64,000 nucleotides of DNA from Hoeflea_A sp040932035. Lineage in GTDB: Bacteria; Pseudomonadota; Alphaproteobacteria; Rhizobiales; Rhizobiaceae. Both the position numbers and the translations under genes were made by a program. The notes beneath the pieces are model-generated. The model was not told the DNA's origin. It made no database searches and worked only from the letters and a program-made list of their open reading frames with translations. Numbering within the stretch: the stretch's first letter is position 1; the number at the start of each line of letters is the position of its first letter. Location: contig NZ_JBFRBB010000001.1 of the NCBI RefSeq assembly GCF_040932035.1, positions 1,364,001 through 1,428,000 on the forward strand, in the 5' to 3' direction. Shown here in pieces: positions 51,127 through 60,702 of the stretch.

Positions 51127-52086
51127 ATGGGACTGATGTTGAACGGTGTCTATCTTCCGCAGGATCCACAACCCGATTCAAGGGAAGACGGCGAATTTCA
51201 GCGGGCCAAGAGCACGATCCGCAACTGGATAACCAGGGACGGTTCACCCGGGCCGACCGGCGAGGGCGGGTTTGCAGCTCAAGATGGGCGCTATCACCTT
51301 TTCCTTGCCTGGAATTGCCCGTGGGCACACCGCGCGCTTCTGACGTGTCTTTTTAAGAAGCTCGAGAATGCGATAAGCGTTTCGTTTGCCGCCCCGCGCC
51401 GCACGGACGATGGCTGGGTTTTCGATAAAGAGGGTCAGTTCGCGGACGGCGTGCTTGGTGTCGCGGCCCTGCATGATGTCTATGCACGCGTCAGGCCCGC
51501 CTATACGGGACGGGTCACCGTGCCGGTCCTGTGGGATCTTGAACGCGCGGTTGCTGTCAGCAATGAATCCGCCGATATCGTGCGCATGCTCGATGCCGCA
51601 TTCGATCAGGGTGCCGAGCTGTTTCCGCGCGACCTCGAGGCGGATATAGAGACGTGGAATGAACGCATCTACCGGTCCGTCAACAATGGTGTCTACAGAG
51701 CAGGCTTTGCCCGCACCCAGGAGGCCTACGACCGGGCGGTTTACGAGGTGTTCGAGACACTCGATGCGGTTGAAGACCAGTTGGGAAAGACCCGCTACCT
51801 GACAGGCGAGCGCTTTACTGCGTGTGATCTTCGGCTGTTTCCAACCCTCGCACGTTTCGATGTTGCCTATCACTACGCCTTCAAGTGCAATATCAGGCGA
51901 TTGCAGGACTATCCAAATCTGTGGGCCTATGCCCGCGATATCTATCAGATGCCGGGTGTTGCGGACACCGTCCGTTTCGAGGTCTACAAGCAGGGGTATT
52001 TCTCGCCGAGCCCCTTGCGCAACCCCCTCGGAATAGTACCGGCAGGGCCGTTGGTCGACTGGAACCAGCCACATAATCGCGGCTAA
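51127..52086 (+). CDS. Glutathionyl-hydroquinone reductase (Xi-class glutathione transferase)
   Basis: This 319-residue cytoplasmic enzyme has the Xi-class motif AWNCPWAHR with the catalytic cysteine, a glutathione-binding segment (TVPVLWDLERAVAVSNESAD), and a helical domain with the conserved tyrosines of the class (AYDRAVYEVFETL, FPTLARFDVAYHYAFKCN). It reduces glutathionyl-hydroquinones and recycles quinones. ATG 51127 follows TTGGAGGACG; the frame extends upstream to 51070 without a ribosome binding site. It does not belong to the sulfur locus by obvious operon structure. Confidence 0.9.
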   Translation: MGLMLNGVYLPQDPQPDSREDGEFQRAKSTIRNWITRDGSPGPTGEGGFAAQDGRYHLFLAWNCPWAHRALLTCLFKKLENAISVSFAAPRRTDDGWVFDKEGQFADGVLGVAALHDVYARVRPAYTGRVTVPVLWDLERAVAVSNESADIVRMLDAAFDQGAELFPRDLEADIETWNERIYRSVNNGVYRAGFARTQEAYDRAVYEVFETLDAVEDQLGKTRYLTGERFTACDLRLFPTLARFDVAYHYAFKCNIRRLQDYPNLWAYARDIYQMPGVADTVRFEVYKQGYFSPSPLRNPLGIVPAGPLVDWNQPHNRG

Positions 52087-52172
52087 TTGGCGAATGCCGG
52101 CGCATCTGTCTTGACACTGCCCGTTTGTGCGGTCACACCCAAAGGCAGTAGCGTCGGAGAATAAAACGGCCC

Positions 52173-52910
52173 ATGAAAAAAAAGGCCTTCATCATCCATC
52201 TGGCGCGCGCCACCGGGCGCGCACCCTATGTGGACGGCTTGATGAAAGCTTGTCCGACGCAGGCCGAGATCGTCGATGCGGTTGACGGCAAGGAGCTGTC
52301 GGCGGCTGAAATCGATAAAATCTATCATCAGGACCTCTTCAGTCCGCGATATCCGTTCAAACTGCGCCCTGCTGAAATCGGCTGTTTTCAGAGCCATCGT
52401 CTGTGCTGGAAAAAAATTGTGGAAGAGCGGCTGTCCTACGGGCTCGTTTTCGAGGACGATGCCGCACTGGATGCGGCTGTGGCTGAAACCGCAATCGCTT
52501 TTGCCGAACGGCATATTGCGCAGGCCGGTTATATTCAGCTTCCTGTACGCGCCGCTCCTGAAAACGCCAAAGTCGTTGCCGAGCACAATGGAACGAGGCT
52601 TCTCAAACCATCTGTAACGCCGCTGCGCCTGTCTGGTCAGCTCATTAGCCAAGAGGCCGCCAAACGCCTCCTGAAATTGACCGAGGTCTTCGACCGCCCG
52701 GTCGATACGTTCCTGCAGATGCACTGGATCACCGGCATCGCGCCGCTAGTCGTATCACCTTCGGGTCTGTCGGATTGCACGCAGGCTGCCGGCGGCAGCA
52801 CGATCGGCAATAAAAAGACGCTGATTGATCGCGCCAACCGCGAGGTCAGGCGACTGGCTTACCGCAAGAACATTGCGCGACTTTCCAAACGTCACCAGGC
52901 GCCCGCCTGA
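52173..52910 (+). CDS. Glycosyltransferase family 25 (LPS-type)
   Basis: This 245-residue cytoplasmic enzyme has the GT25 pattern: AFIIHLARATGR at the N-terminus, EIGCFQSHRLCWKKIVEE, and the metal-binding acidic motif YGLVFEDDAALD. GT25 enzymes add galactose or related sugars to lipopolysaccharide or capsule. It ends nine bases before the stop of the convergent family 10-like glycosyltransferase gene. Acceptor and sugar are unknown. Confidence 0.85.
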   Translation: MKKKAFIIHLARATGRAPYVDGLMKACPTQAEIVDAVDGKELSAAEIDKIYHQDLFSPRYPFKLRPAEIGCFQSHRLCWKKIVEERLSYGLVFEDDAALDAAVAETAIAFAERHIAQAGYIQLPVRAAPENAKVVAEHNGTRLLKPSVTPLRLSGQLISQEAAKRLLKLTEVFDRPVDTFLQMHWITGIAPLVVSPSGLSDCTQAAGGSTIGNKKTLIDRANREVRRLAYRKNIARLSKRHQAPA

Positions 52911-52918
52911 TCAGATGA

Positions 52919-53764
52919 TCAGGCCGCCCGCGCCAGCCGTTCGGCGGCGTTTTTTTCATAATCGACATAGGCAAGCGCCAACTCGTGGTTACGGGCAATG
53001 GCTGCTTGTTTTTGCCTGTAGTGTAGTGGAGTTGCGTTGAGGATTGCCTGCTTCAATTCATCCTCCGACTGACACACGACCATGCCTTCCATATCGAAGT
53101 AGCGGCCAATATCGGGCGCGCCCCAGTAGATCGGCAGTGTGTCGCACAACAGGCTGTCCACGAGCTTTTCAGTGAAATAGCCTTCTTCCCGGCTGTTTTC
53201 GATAACAACGGTGTAGCGGTATTGAAGCAGCCCGTCTTCCTTGCGGTCGATGCGTTTGTAGGCAAGGCCCAACAGGTCGACATCCTGACCGGCTTCATTG
53301 CACCAGCTAGCGATCTTGTGGCGCAATGCGTGGCCTTCCAGCTCGGTCTTGGCCGACGCAATCAGCGACATGTTGCGCGTCTTTTCAACCGGTTCGAGGT
53401 CGCTCGTCTCCACCCATCCGCCGCCAAAGGGCATCACCAGCGCGTTTGCCGCCCACCGCGCCATCGAGGGGCGATGGGTAATGATGCGATGAAACCGCTT
53501 CTGCAGGGCGATGGCGCTGAGGTAGTTGCGCCGCTGGACGGCATAGGGCTCCGCAATGAGCAGCGAGATGTTGCATTTCACTCCGGAGCGGGGATCCAGG
53601 AAATACTTCGAACGCGGATAGATGATGATGTGATCGTCCGGACCAAGATCGCCGACCGTGCCGGTTCTTTCAACATCGCCAAGCGGCCATCGAAGCGCCT
53701 TGAGTGGCACGTTCGCCAGCCTGCCCTTGAGGCGGTATTCATAAGGCAATATGGCTACGTTCAT
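52919..53764 (-). CDS. Glycosyltransferase family 10-like (fucosyltransferase-type)
   Basis: This 281-residue protein has the C-terminal nucleotide-sugar domain of family 10 enzymes: YTVVIENSREEGYFTEKLVD followed by SLLCDTLPIYWGAPDIGRYF. The N-terminal half is shorter and divergent, so substrate assignment (fucose or another sugar) is not safe. It has no signal peptide or membrane anchor. ATG 53764 follows GAGAAGAC. With the convergent GT25 gene it suggests a small surface-glycan module. Confidence 0.75.
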   Translation of the reverse strand: MNVAILPYEYRLKGRLANVPLKALRWPLGDVERTGTVGDLGPDDHIIIYPRSKYFLDPRSGVKCNISLLIAEPYAVQRRNYLSAIALQKRFHRIITHRPSMARWAANALVMPFGGGWVETSDLEPVEKTRNMSLIASAKTELEGHALRHKIASWCNEAGQDVDLLGLAYKRIDRKEDGLLQYRYTVVIENSREEGYFTEKLVDSLLCDTLPIYWGAPDIGRYFDMEGMVVCQSEDELKQAILNATPLHYRQKQAAIARNHELALAYVDYEKNAAERLARAA

Positions 53765-53872
53765 TGCGTGTCTTCTCTCACGGTTGCGCGTGGGTGTATT
53801 ACTCCTAAATTGTGCAACTACAAGAGCCGGCACCGACAAATGCTGAAATTGTTTTTCCGACGGTTGCCGGGC

Positions 53873-55291
53873 TCACACGCTGTCAGCAAGCTGACGGCTG
53901 TAGCGGTTGTGGGCCTCGATGACCGGTGCCATATCCATCGTCGAAATCTCCCCATCCTCGACGACAATCTTGCCGTGAATAACCGTATGGCGGGCATTTT
54001 GCGGGGCGCAGAAGAGGACCGCGGCGACCGGATCGTGCAGCGCACCGGCATAGGCAATCGTGTTGAGGTCAAGCGTGAAGAAATCGGCGCATTTACCCTC
54101 TTCCAGAGAGCCGATGTCGTCACGGCCAAGCACCGAAGCGCCGCCCAGCGTCGCAAGTTCCAGCGCCTGGCGGGCAGTCATCCATTCATCGGCACGAAGC
54201 GGATGGGATTGTGACAACAGGAAATGCTTGCGCGGTCCCTCAGGCGGCAGCAGCGCCATTTGCAACCGCGCCAGCAACATTGCCTGTCGGGCTTCCAGAA
54301 GGATGTTGGACGCGTCGTTGCTGGCCGAACCATCGACCCCGAGGCCGACTTTGACGCCGGCTTTCACATATTTCTTGATCGGCGCGATACCGGAAGCGAG
54401 CCGCATATTGGAGCACGGGCAATGTGCTGCTCCGCAGCCGCTATGGGCGAATTTGGCAATTTCCTCGTCATCCACATGGATGGCGTGGGCAAACCACACG
54501 TCGTCGCCCAGCCAGTCAAGGCCTTCCATCCACTCGACGGGGCGCTTGCCGAAGCGTTCCAGCGTGTAACGCTCCTCGTCTAGCGTTTCGCAGAGATGCG
54601 TGTGCAGCATCACGTTCTTGTCGCGCGCCAAAACCGCTGTCTCTTTGAGAAGGTTTTCAGATACGGAAAATGGCGAGCAGGGGGCAAGCACAATGCGGGT
54701 CATGGATCCGCGTCCCGCGTCATGGTAGCGGTCGACGACGCGGATACTGTCCGCGATGATATCGTCTTCCAGTTCGACACATTCGTCCGGCGGCAATCCG
54801 CCCTTCGATTCACCGAGCGACATGGAGCCGCGGCTGGCATGAAAGCGCACGCCAAGATCGCTGGCGGCTTCAATCTGATAGTCGACCTTGTTGCCGCTTC
54901 TGAAAAGGTAGGAGTGGTCGAAAACCGTTGTGCAGCCCGAAAGGACAAGTTCCGCCAAACCGATGAGGGCGCTGGTTCGCGACGCCTCGGGACCGGTCTT
55001 TGCCCATATCCGGTAATGCGCCTGAAGCCACGGAAACAGGTTGTTGTTCTGGGCGGCCGGCAGGTTTCGCGTCAATGTCTGGTTGAGATGGTGATGGGTA
55101 TTGACGAAACCCGGCAACACGATCTGTCCGGAGGCATCGATTACCCGATCCGCACTTTTGGGCAGCGTGTCGCTCGCACCAACCTGCTTGATGATCCCGT
55201 CTTCCGCGTAAAGGCCGCCCCCGTCCAGTTCCCGCCGATCGGGATCCATCGTAACCAGCATGTCGGCATTCTTCAGAAGCAAGGAAGCCAT
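53873..55291 (-). CDS. Amidohydrolase, 8-oxoguanine deaminase-like
   Basis: This 472-residue cytoplasmic metal-dependent deaminase has the amidohydrolase signatures VNTHHHLNQTLTRNLPAA, MLHTHLCETLDEE, WFAHAIHVDDEE and the catalytic aspartate in GVDGSASND. The combination resembles 8-oxoguanine deaminases and the related triazine hydrolases of the TrzN/AtzB group. GGAG precedes ATG 55291. 8-Oxoguanine deaminase salvages oxidised guanine to urate. It is divergent from the dehydratase gene. Confidence 0.8.
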   Translation of the reverse strand: MASLLLKNADMLVTMDPDRRELDGGGLYAEDGIIKQVGASDTLPKSADRVIDASGQIVLPGFVNTHHHLNQTLTRNLPAAQNNNLFPWLQAHYRIWAKTGPEASRTSALIGLAELVLSGCTTVFDHSYLFRSGNKVDYQIEAASDLGVRFHASRGSMSLGESKGGLPPDECVELEDDIIADSIRVVDRYHDAGRGSMTRIVLAPCSPFSVSENLLKETAVLARDKNVMLHTHLCETLDEERYTLERFGKRPVEWMEGLDWLGDDVWFAHAIHVDDEEIAKFAHSGCGAAHCPCSNMRLASGIAPIKKYVKAGVKVGLGVDGSASNDASNILLEARQAMLLARLQMALLPPEGPRKHFLLSQSHPLRADEWMTARQALELATLGGASVLGRDDIGSLEEGKCADFFTLDLNTIAYAGALHDPVAAVLFCAPQNARHTVIHGKIVVEDGEISTMDMAPVIEAHNRYSRQLADSV

Positions 55292-55516
55292 GCTTTTCTC
55301 CGTTGTCACTGGTTACGCGTCGGATCGATGGAGAACCTAATCGCTCGTTTGCGTAAATCCACTCACAAAAAACCTGAAACACTTTCATATTGAATGGTGG
55401 TAAGCGTCCACTTGATTCCACCATCCGGAATCACATCGCTTTATATGGAAGTTTCTCTGGCAACCCCTTTCGAAAGCGGTAATAAGAGTGCGAATGCAAA
55501 ACCGATGGAGCTGAAA

Positions 55517-57319
55517 ATGGGTACTGGCAGCAATCGCGATGGTCGCAGACTGCGGTCTCGTGAGTGGTTTGACAACCCCGACAATCCAGACATGACGGCC
55601 CTTTATCTGGAGCGTTATCTCAATTACGGGCTGACACGCGAAGAACTTCAGTCGGGAAAACCCATTATCGGCATCGCCCAGACCGGTTCAGATCTTTCAC
55701 CGTGCAACCGGCCTCATCTCGAGCTTGCCCTGCGTGTCCGTGAGGGAATTCGCGAGGCGGGCGGCATTGCCATCGAGTTTCCGGTTCACCCCATACAGGA
55801 GACGGGCAAGCGTCCGACGGCGTCGCTTGACAGAAACCTGGCTTATCTCGGGCTTGTGGAAGTTCTTTATGGCTATCCGATTGACGGTGTGGTTCTGACG
55901 ATCGGTTGCGACAAGACGACACCTGCCTGCCTGATGGCGGCCGCAACGGTGGATATTCCGTCGATCGTGCTTTCCGGAGGTCCGATGCTCAATGGCTGGT
56001 TCCAGGGTGACCGGTGCGGATCCGGCACCGTTATCTGGAAGGCGCGCGAGCTGCTTTCCAGAGGCGAAATCGATTATGAAGAGTTCACCGAAATGGCCGC
56101 CGATTCAGCCCCGTCAGCCGGATACTGCAACACGATGGGCACCGCGACGACCATGAATTCCCTGGCCGAAGCGCTTGGCATGTCGTTGCCGGGCTGCGCC
56201 TCTATCCCGGCACCCTATCGCGAGCGCGGGCAGATCGCATACCGCACCGGAAAGCGCATTGTCGACATGGTCCACGAGGATCTCAAACCCTCGGACATCA
56301 TGAAGCGCGAAGCCTTCGAGAATGTCATCGCCGTCAATTCCGCCATTGGCGGTTCGACAAACGCGCCGATACACATCAATGCGATTGCCCGCCATGTCGG
56401 CATTGAGCTGACCGTCGATGATTGGGAAAAACGCGGACACGACATTCCCCTGATCGTCAATCTGCAGCCGGCCGGAAAATATCTCGGTGAGGACTTCCAC
56501 CGGGCAGGGGGTGTGCCCGCGGTGACGGCCGAATTGATCAGGCACGGGCTTATCAATGAGGGCGCCGTAACTGCCAACGGACAGAGCATCGGCGACAATT
56601 GCCGCGATGCCGTGCGCCAGGACGGCGATGTTATCCGCGATTTTGCCAACGCGCTGCAGGACAATGCCGGGTTCAAGGTCATGCGCGGCAATCTGTTTGA
56701 TTCAGCCGTCATGAAACTCAGCGTTATTTCCGATGCATTTCGCAGCCGGTATCTTTCAAACCCGGAGGATCCGGAAGCCTTTGAGGGCAGGGCCATCGTA
56801 TTTGACGGACCGGAGGACTATCACCACCGTATTGACGATCCTTCCTTGGCCATAGACGAGAACTGCGTGCTGTTCATACGCGGCACCGGTCCGATCGGCT
56901 ATCCGGGCGCAGCAGAAGTGGTGAACATGCGCGCTCCGGACTATTTGCTGAAAAAAGGCATCAACGAGTTGCCCTGTGTCGGCGATGGGCGCCAGTCGGG
57001 AACCTCTGGTTCGCCGTCGATCCTCAACGCTTCACCCGAGGCCGCAGCAGGCGGAGGTCTTGCGCTCTTGAAGACCGGCGACCGGGTCCGCATCGACCTG
57101 CGCAAGGGCAGTGCCGATATGCTGGTTACCGATGAGGAGCTTGCGCGCCGCCGCAGCGAGCTGGAAGCTGCCGGCGGATATCAGTATCCGGCTTCACAAA
57201 CGCCGTGGCAGGAATTGCAGCGCGCCGATGTCGATCAATTGTCGGAAGGCATGGTGCTGAAAAGCGCCGTCAAATATCAGCGCATTGCGTCAAAAGGAGT
57301 GCCGCGCGACAGTCACTAG
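55517..57319 (+). CDS. IlvD/Edd family dehydratase (sugar-acid type)
   Basis: This 600-residue iron-sulfur dehydratase has cysteines in DLSPCNRPHLE, GCDKTTPAC and AGYCNTMGT, the expected ligands of the cluster, and the lysine/magnesium region between. Its length and the early motif WFDNPDNPDMTALYLERYLN match sugar-acid dehydratases (arabonate/xylonate type) rather than dihydroxyacid dehydratase of branched-chain synthesis. ATG 55517 follows ATGGAGCTG; the frame is open to 55394. It overlaps the end of the convergent hydrolase gene by four bases. Confidence 0.85.
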   Translation: MGTGSNRDGRRLRSREWFDNPDNPDMTALYLERYLNYGLTREELQSGKPIIGIAQTGSDLSPCNRPHLELALRVREGIREAGGIAIEFPVHPIQETGKRPTASLDRNLAYLGLVEVLYGYPIDGVVLTIGCDKTTPACLMAAATVDIPSIVLSGGPMLNGWFQGDRCGSGTVIWKARELLSRGEIDYEEFTEMAADSAPSAGYCNTMGTATTMNSLAEALGMSLPGCASIPAPYRERGQIAYRTGKRIVDMVHEDLKPSDIMKREAFENVIAVNSAIGGSTNAPIHINAIARHVGIELTVDDWEKRGHDIPLIVNLQPAGKYLGEDFHRAGGVPAVTAELIRHGLINEGAVTANGQSIGDNCRDAVRQDGDVIRDFANALQDNAGFKVMRGNLFDSAVMKLSVISDAFRSRYLSNPEDPEAFEGRAIVFDGPEDYHHRIDDPSLAIDENCVLFIRGTGPIGYPGAAEVVNMRAPDYLLKKGINELPCVGDGRQSGTSGSPSILNASPEAAAGGGLALLKTGDRVRIDLRKGSADMLVTDEELARRRSELEAAGGYQYPASQTPWQELQRADVDQLSEGMVLKSAVKYQRIASKGVPRDSH

Positions 57320-58242
57320 CGCCGGCGGGGTTTTCCCGCATTATTGAGGAAAGACCCGATGGCCTTGGGCAACTCGCCGATATGCAAAAGCGGCGCGTGT
57401 CCCTGACCGGGCGCGGTAAACCGGCGCATTGCCGGGTGACGTTTTGCCATTTCGTCGACGGTCGCCTCCGTCAGAAGCGAAGAGTTTTCGCCGCGGATTG
57501 TCAGCAAGGGGATGTTTCGAAGGCCCTCGAATTGGGGCCAAAGGGTTGGCAGCGGGCTGTTCAGGTCGATAGCCCTGAGCATCTCTATGAGCGCCGGGTC
57601 GAATTTGGCCGATATCTTGCCGTCCTTTTCCTCGAAACTCGCTTCTGCCAGATCATTCCAGTCGGCGTCCGAAAGCGCCGTAAATGCCGTGCCCTGCATT
57701 GCCTTCAGTTTCATGGCGAGTTCATAGAGGCTCCCGGGAGCCTTGATGCGGTCGTGATAGGCCATGATCTGCGCCAGCCCGGCGCCTTCAACGACCGGGC
57801 CCGCATCGTTTAAAATTGCTGCCGCCATCATGCTCGGCCGTACTGCAGCCAGCACGTGGATGATAAGCGCACCGCGCGAGGTGCCGATAAAGGCGGCGTG
57901 TTTGACACCAAGGGCAGCGCAGCCGGCAAGCAGATCGTCGGTCTCGATCTGAATGTTGTAATTGGCCTTTTCCCGGTCCCACTCCGAAAGGCCGCGCCCG
58001 CGATAGTCGAAACAGACGACCCGCCGCGGCGCTACCTCGCTTTGCGAGAGGATCAAGGCAAGATAATGAAAGTCGCCGCCATTGCGGGTAAGACCCGGCA
58101 GGCAAACGACCGTGTCGCGATTTTCTGTGCCGGGCCTGCCTCGGCCATAGTCGCGCGCGGCAAGTCTGAGCCCGTCGCTTGCGGTGAAATAGACCTGATC
58201 AAAACCGGAATCCGTACGCGTGTCTTGCGCGTCTTTCGTCAT
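57316..58242 (-). CDS. Alpha/beta-fold hydrolase
   Basis: This 308-residue protein has the hydrolase fold with DTVVCLPGLTRNGGDFHYLA (oxyanion region), VVCFDYRGRGLSEWD, the nucleophile elbow Gly-Thr-Ser-Arg-Gly (FIGTSRGALII), a lid, and the late histidine in GQGHAPLLHI. It is an esterase, lactonase or related enzyme; the sequence does not tell which. It has no signal peptide. ATG 58242 follows GGGAAGATC. Its stop overlaps that of the dehydratase gene, so a sugar-lactone link is possible but unproven. Confidence 0.82.
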   Translation of the reverse strand: MTKDAQDTRTDSGFDQVYFTASDGLRLAARDYGRGRPGTENRDTVVCLPGLTRNGGDFHYLALILSQSEVAPRRVVCFDYRGRGLSEWDREKANYNIQIETDDLLAGCAALGVKHAAFIGTSRGALIIHVLAAVRPSMMAAAILNDAGPVVEGAGLAQIMAYHDRIKAPGSLYELAMKLKAMQGTAFTALSDADWNDLAEASFEEKDGKISAKFDPALIEMLRAIDLNSPLPTLWPQFEGLRNIPLLTIRGENSSLLTEATVDEMAKRHPAMRRFTAPGQGHAPLLHIGELPKAIGSFLNNAGKPRRR

Positions 58243-58323
58243 TGATCTTCCCGTGCGGAGTTTTCGTCGCCTGTTGAAATACGGCAAACAGCCGGCAAAG
58301 CAAACCCGGTTTAGCTATTCAGG

Positions 58324-60402
58324 CTAGCGCCGTCCGAGGCGCAGATCGGATACAATGTCAGATTTTTGGCCCAGCCTTGTCTTGTAGACCTGGTAGTTTT
58401 CCATGACGCGCTGAACATAGTTGCGTGTTTCGGTAAAGGGTATCTGCTCGACCCAGTCGACAATGAAGTCGATATCCTTGCCGCGCGGATCGCCATATTT
58501 CTCAATCCATTGCGTCGCGCGGCTCGGACCTGCGTTATAGGCAATGAAAGTCAGAACGTAAGAGCCGTTGAAATCGGCAATATGCTCACCGAGATAGTGC
58601 GCTCCGAGCGTCGCGTTGTATCCGGCATCGCGTGTGAGTTTGGCTTTGGAATAGGCAAGGCCGTGCTTCCTGGCCACGACTTTGGCGGTGCGTGGCAGCA
58701 ATTGCAGGAGGCCGCGGGCATTGGCCTTCGAAACCGCAGCCTTGTCAAATGCGCTCTCCTGACGCGCCACTGCATAGGCCAGCGCCTTGCCCGACCCGGA
58801 AATATTGGCGCTGCTTGGAATGACACCGGTCGGAAAAGCGAGAGCCGCGACGTCCAATCCGCGATAAAAGGCTATTTTTCCGATCTGAAGTGACAAACGG
58901 TGTTCGCCCAGTTTTTCTGCCATTGAAGACAGGATCGCCAGCTCACCCGGATTGGTAAGTTCTCGGGCAAGCGCAATGTAAAGCGCGCGCGCACGTTTGG
59001 GATGGCCGACGGAATTCAGCCGCTGGATGGCCCGAACAGACTCGCGCGATGCAAACTGGCTCCGCTCGGTCGGCGTTGGCGAAGGGTAGCGTACGTTCAG
59101 CCCCGTGCGGCCGATCCTGGCCGCAGCCAGTTGCCCGTAATAGGTCGCGGGAAAATTCGCTGCCTGAGCAAAATAGTCCGACGCGTTGCCGGGGCCGCCG
59201 GCCTCTGCTGCGCGGCCAAGCCAGTAATAGGCACGCGAGACGGAAAGCGGACGGGTAGCCGTTTTCAGCACCCTGTCAAAGTGAATTGCCGCCGTCTTGC
59301 CATCTTTAAAACCGCGAAGCGCGTACCAGCCGGCATGCCATTCGGCTTCGATGATATCCACCGGACGGGTTGAAAGGTGATGGGCTGCGACCTTGTAGGC
59401 GGTTTTCAAATCGCCCTTGTCGGCAAGGGCGCGTGAGACGATCCGGCCTTCCACCCACCATTCGTGGGTATTGACCAGCGCATCGGCATTCCGTGGGGCC
59501 TGAAGAAGCAGATTGGCTGCCGTTTGGTAGTCCTTCTTTCGCCGGTGATAGGCGATGCGGGCAAAAAGATAGCTCGGGTCGTCGTGCCAGCTCGGGTGCA
59601 CGGCCTTGAGCAGCTTCGCAGCGCTTGAACTTTTGCGGATAACTGCCGCGCGGGCCTTGTAAAGCGACTGGGCACCGGCCAGCGCATTGACCCTTCCGGC
59701 CTGGGTGATGCGATCCCGGTACAGCAGCATATCCATGCGGCGCTTGTGATCGGCCTTTGTGAGCAATCCGGAGAACTCTTTCAGGATCAGTTTTTCTTTG
59801 CCCTTGTCGAGCGTTTCAGTGCGCCAGATTGGGGCGATGGTTGCGGCGGCCCGTTCATTTTGTCCGGTCATCCTGAGTGCGCGGGCAAGTGCTATCGCGC
59901 CCTCGAGTGTCTCGGGCTTGGTCGTGCCGAACGCCGCTACCACCTGTGTTGCAGAGGCGCCCTCGCGCGACAGCGCTCGCTCCGAATTGCGCCGAAGCAC
60001 CGACAGTCCCGGCCAATGTGCCAGTTCGTTGGCGGCCGCTGCGATTTCAGACGACGGCACGCCCCTGGCGCCTGAGACCGCAATGGCCCAGGTCAGGACG
60101 TGGCGGTCCAGTGAGCCGGCCGGCATGGAATCGCGTATCTGGCGGGCTCTGGCAATCTCGTCATCGGTCAGCGCGTCAAGCCCTTTCTTGAGCTGGCCGG
60201 GTGCTACTGCCGGATTGTCGCCGCGCTGTATCGATGAGGTATGATCGTATGAAGCGGCCGCGTCCTGGGCGAATTGCTGAGCGCCTGCCGGGCGCACCTT
60301 GGGCACCGGCACATAGGACAAGCCGCTCTCGGCGTTTGATAATTGGACGGAACCCAAGCTTGCGGATGCAGCCAAAAATGTCGTGAACGCCAATCTGAAC
60401 AT
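58324..60402 (-). CDS. Soluble lytic murein transglycosylase (Slt family)
   Basis: This 692-residue periplasmic enzyme cleaves peptidoglycan glycan strands. It has a signal peptide (MFRLAFTTFLAASASLG), a large superhelical N-terminal part with repeated helices (about 60-480) and a C-terminal lysozyme-like domain with the catalytic glutamate in AVARQESAFDKAAVSKANAR, then GLLQLLPRTAK and NATLGAHYLGEHI. ATG 60402 was chosen because it begins the signal peptide; GAGGAA lies 12 bases upstream. It is divergent from dapA. Confidence 0.92.
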   Translation of the reverse strand: MFRLAFTTFLAASASLGSVQLSNAESGLSYVPVPKVRPAGAQQFAQDAAASYDHTSSIQRGDNPAVAPGQLKKGLDALTDDEIARARQIRDSMPAGSLDRHVLTWAIAVSGARGVPSSEIAAAANELAHWPGLSVLRRNSERALSREGASATQVVAAFGTTKPETLEGAIALARALRMTGQNERAAATIAPIWRTETLDKGKEKLILKEFSGLLTKADHKRRMDMLLYRDRITQAGRVNALAGAQSLYKARAAVIRKSSSAAKLLKAVHPSWHDDPSYLFARIAYHRRKKDYQTAANLLLQAPRNADALVNTHEWWVEGRIVSRALADKGDLKTAYKVAAHHLSTRPVDIIEAEWHAGWYALRGFKDGKTAAIHFDRVLKTATRPLSVSRAYYWLGRAAEAGGPGNASDYFAQAANFPATYYGQLAAARIGRTGLNVRYPSPTPTERSQFASRESVRAIQRLNSVGHPKRARALYIALARELTNPGELAILSSMAEKLGEHRLSLQIGKIAFYRGLDVAALAFPTGVIPSSANISGSGKALAYAVARQESAFDKAAVSKANARGLLQLLPRTAKVVARKHGLAYSKAKLTRDAGYNATLGAHYLGEHIADFNGSYVLTFIAYNAGPSRATQWIEKYGDPRGKDIDFIVDWVEQIPFTETRNYVQRVMENYQVYKTRLGQKSDIVSDLRLGRR

Positions 60403-60702
60403 GGGAACATTATTCCTCAAAATGGGGCAGAAATCAGCCCGCAACGCAACGCACATACAGTCCCTAAGAGTGCCAAAGATCCATGAAAAGAAAGTTAACC
60501 AAAAGTTATGCCTCCAAGGCGAAGCGGCTATTGTAACAAAATGTGTCCCGCCCGCCCACGGCAGGCGAATTTGTAGCACCGCACCGCTTGCGGCAAAGGT
60601 TTGTCGGGACTATGGTGCAGCGCTTTTTGTTGCACGCGCAGGCTTAGCTGCGCTGCTTTGTACGCAGGTGCGGGTCTGTCGCCCGCCACATCAGGAGCTA
60701 GT
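60403..60702. other. Intergenic region between the transglycosylase and dapA
   Basis: This 300-base divergent region must carry promoters for both genes. It includes a short GC hairpin (CCGC/GCGG near 60579-60594). I saw no convincing RNA gene, repeat or small coding frame. Confidence 0.5.
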
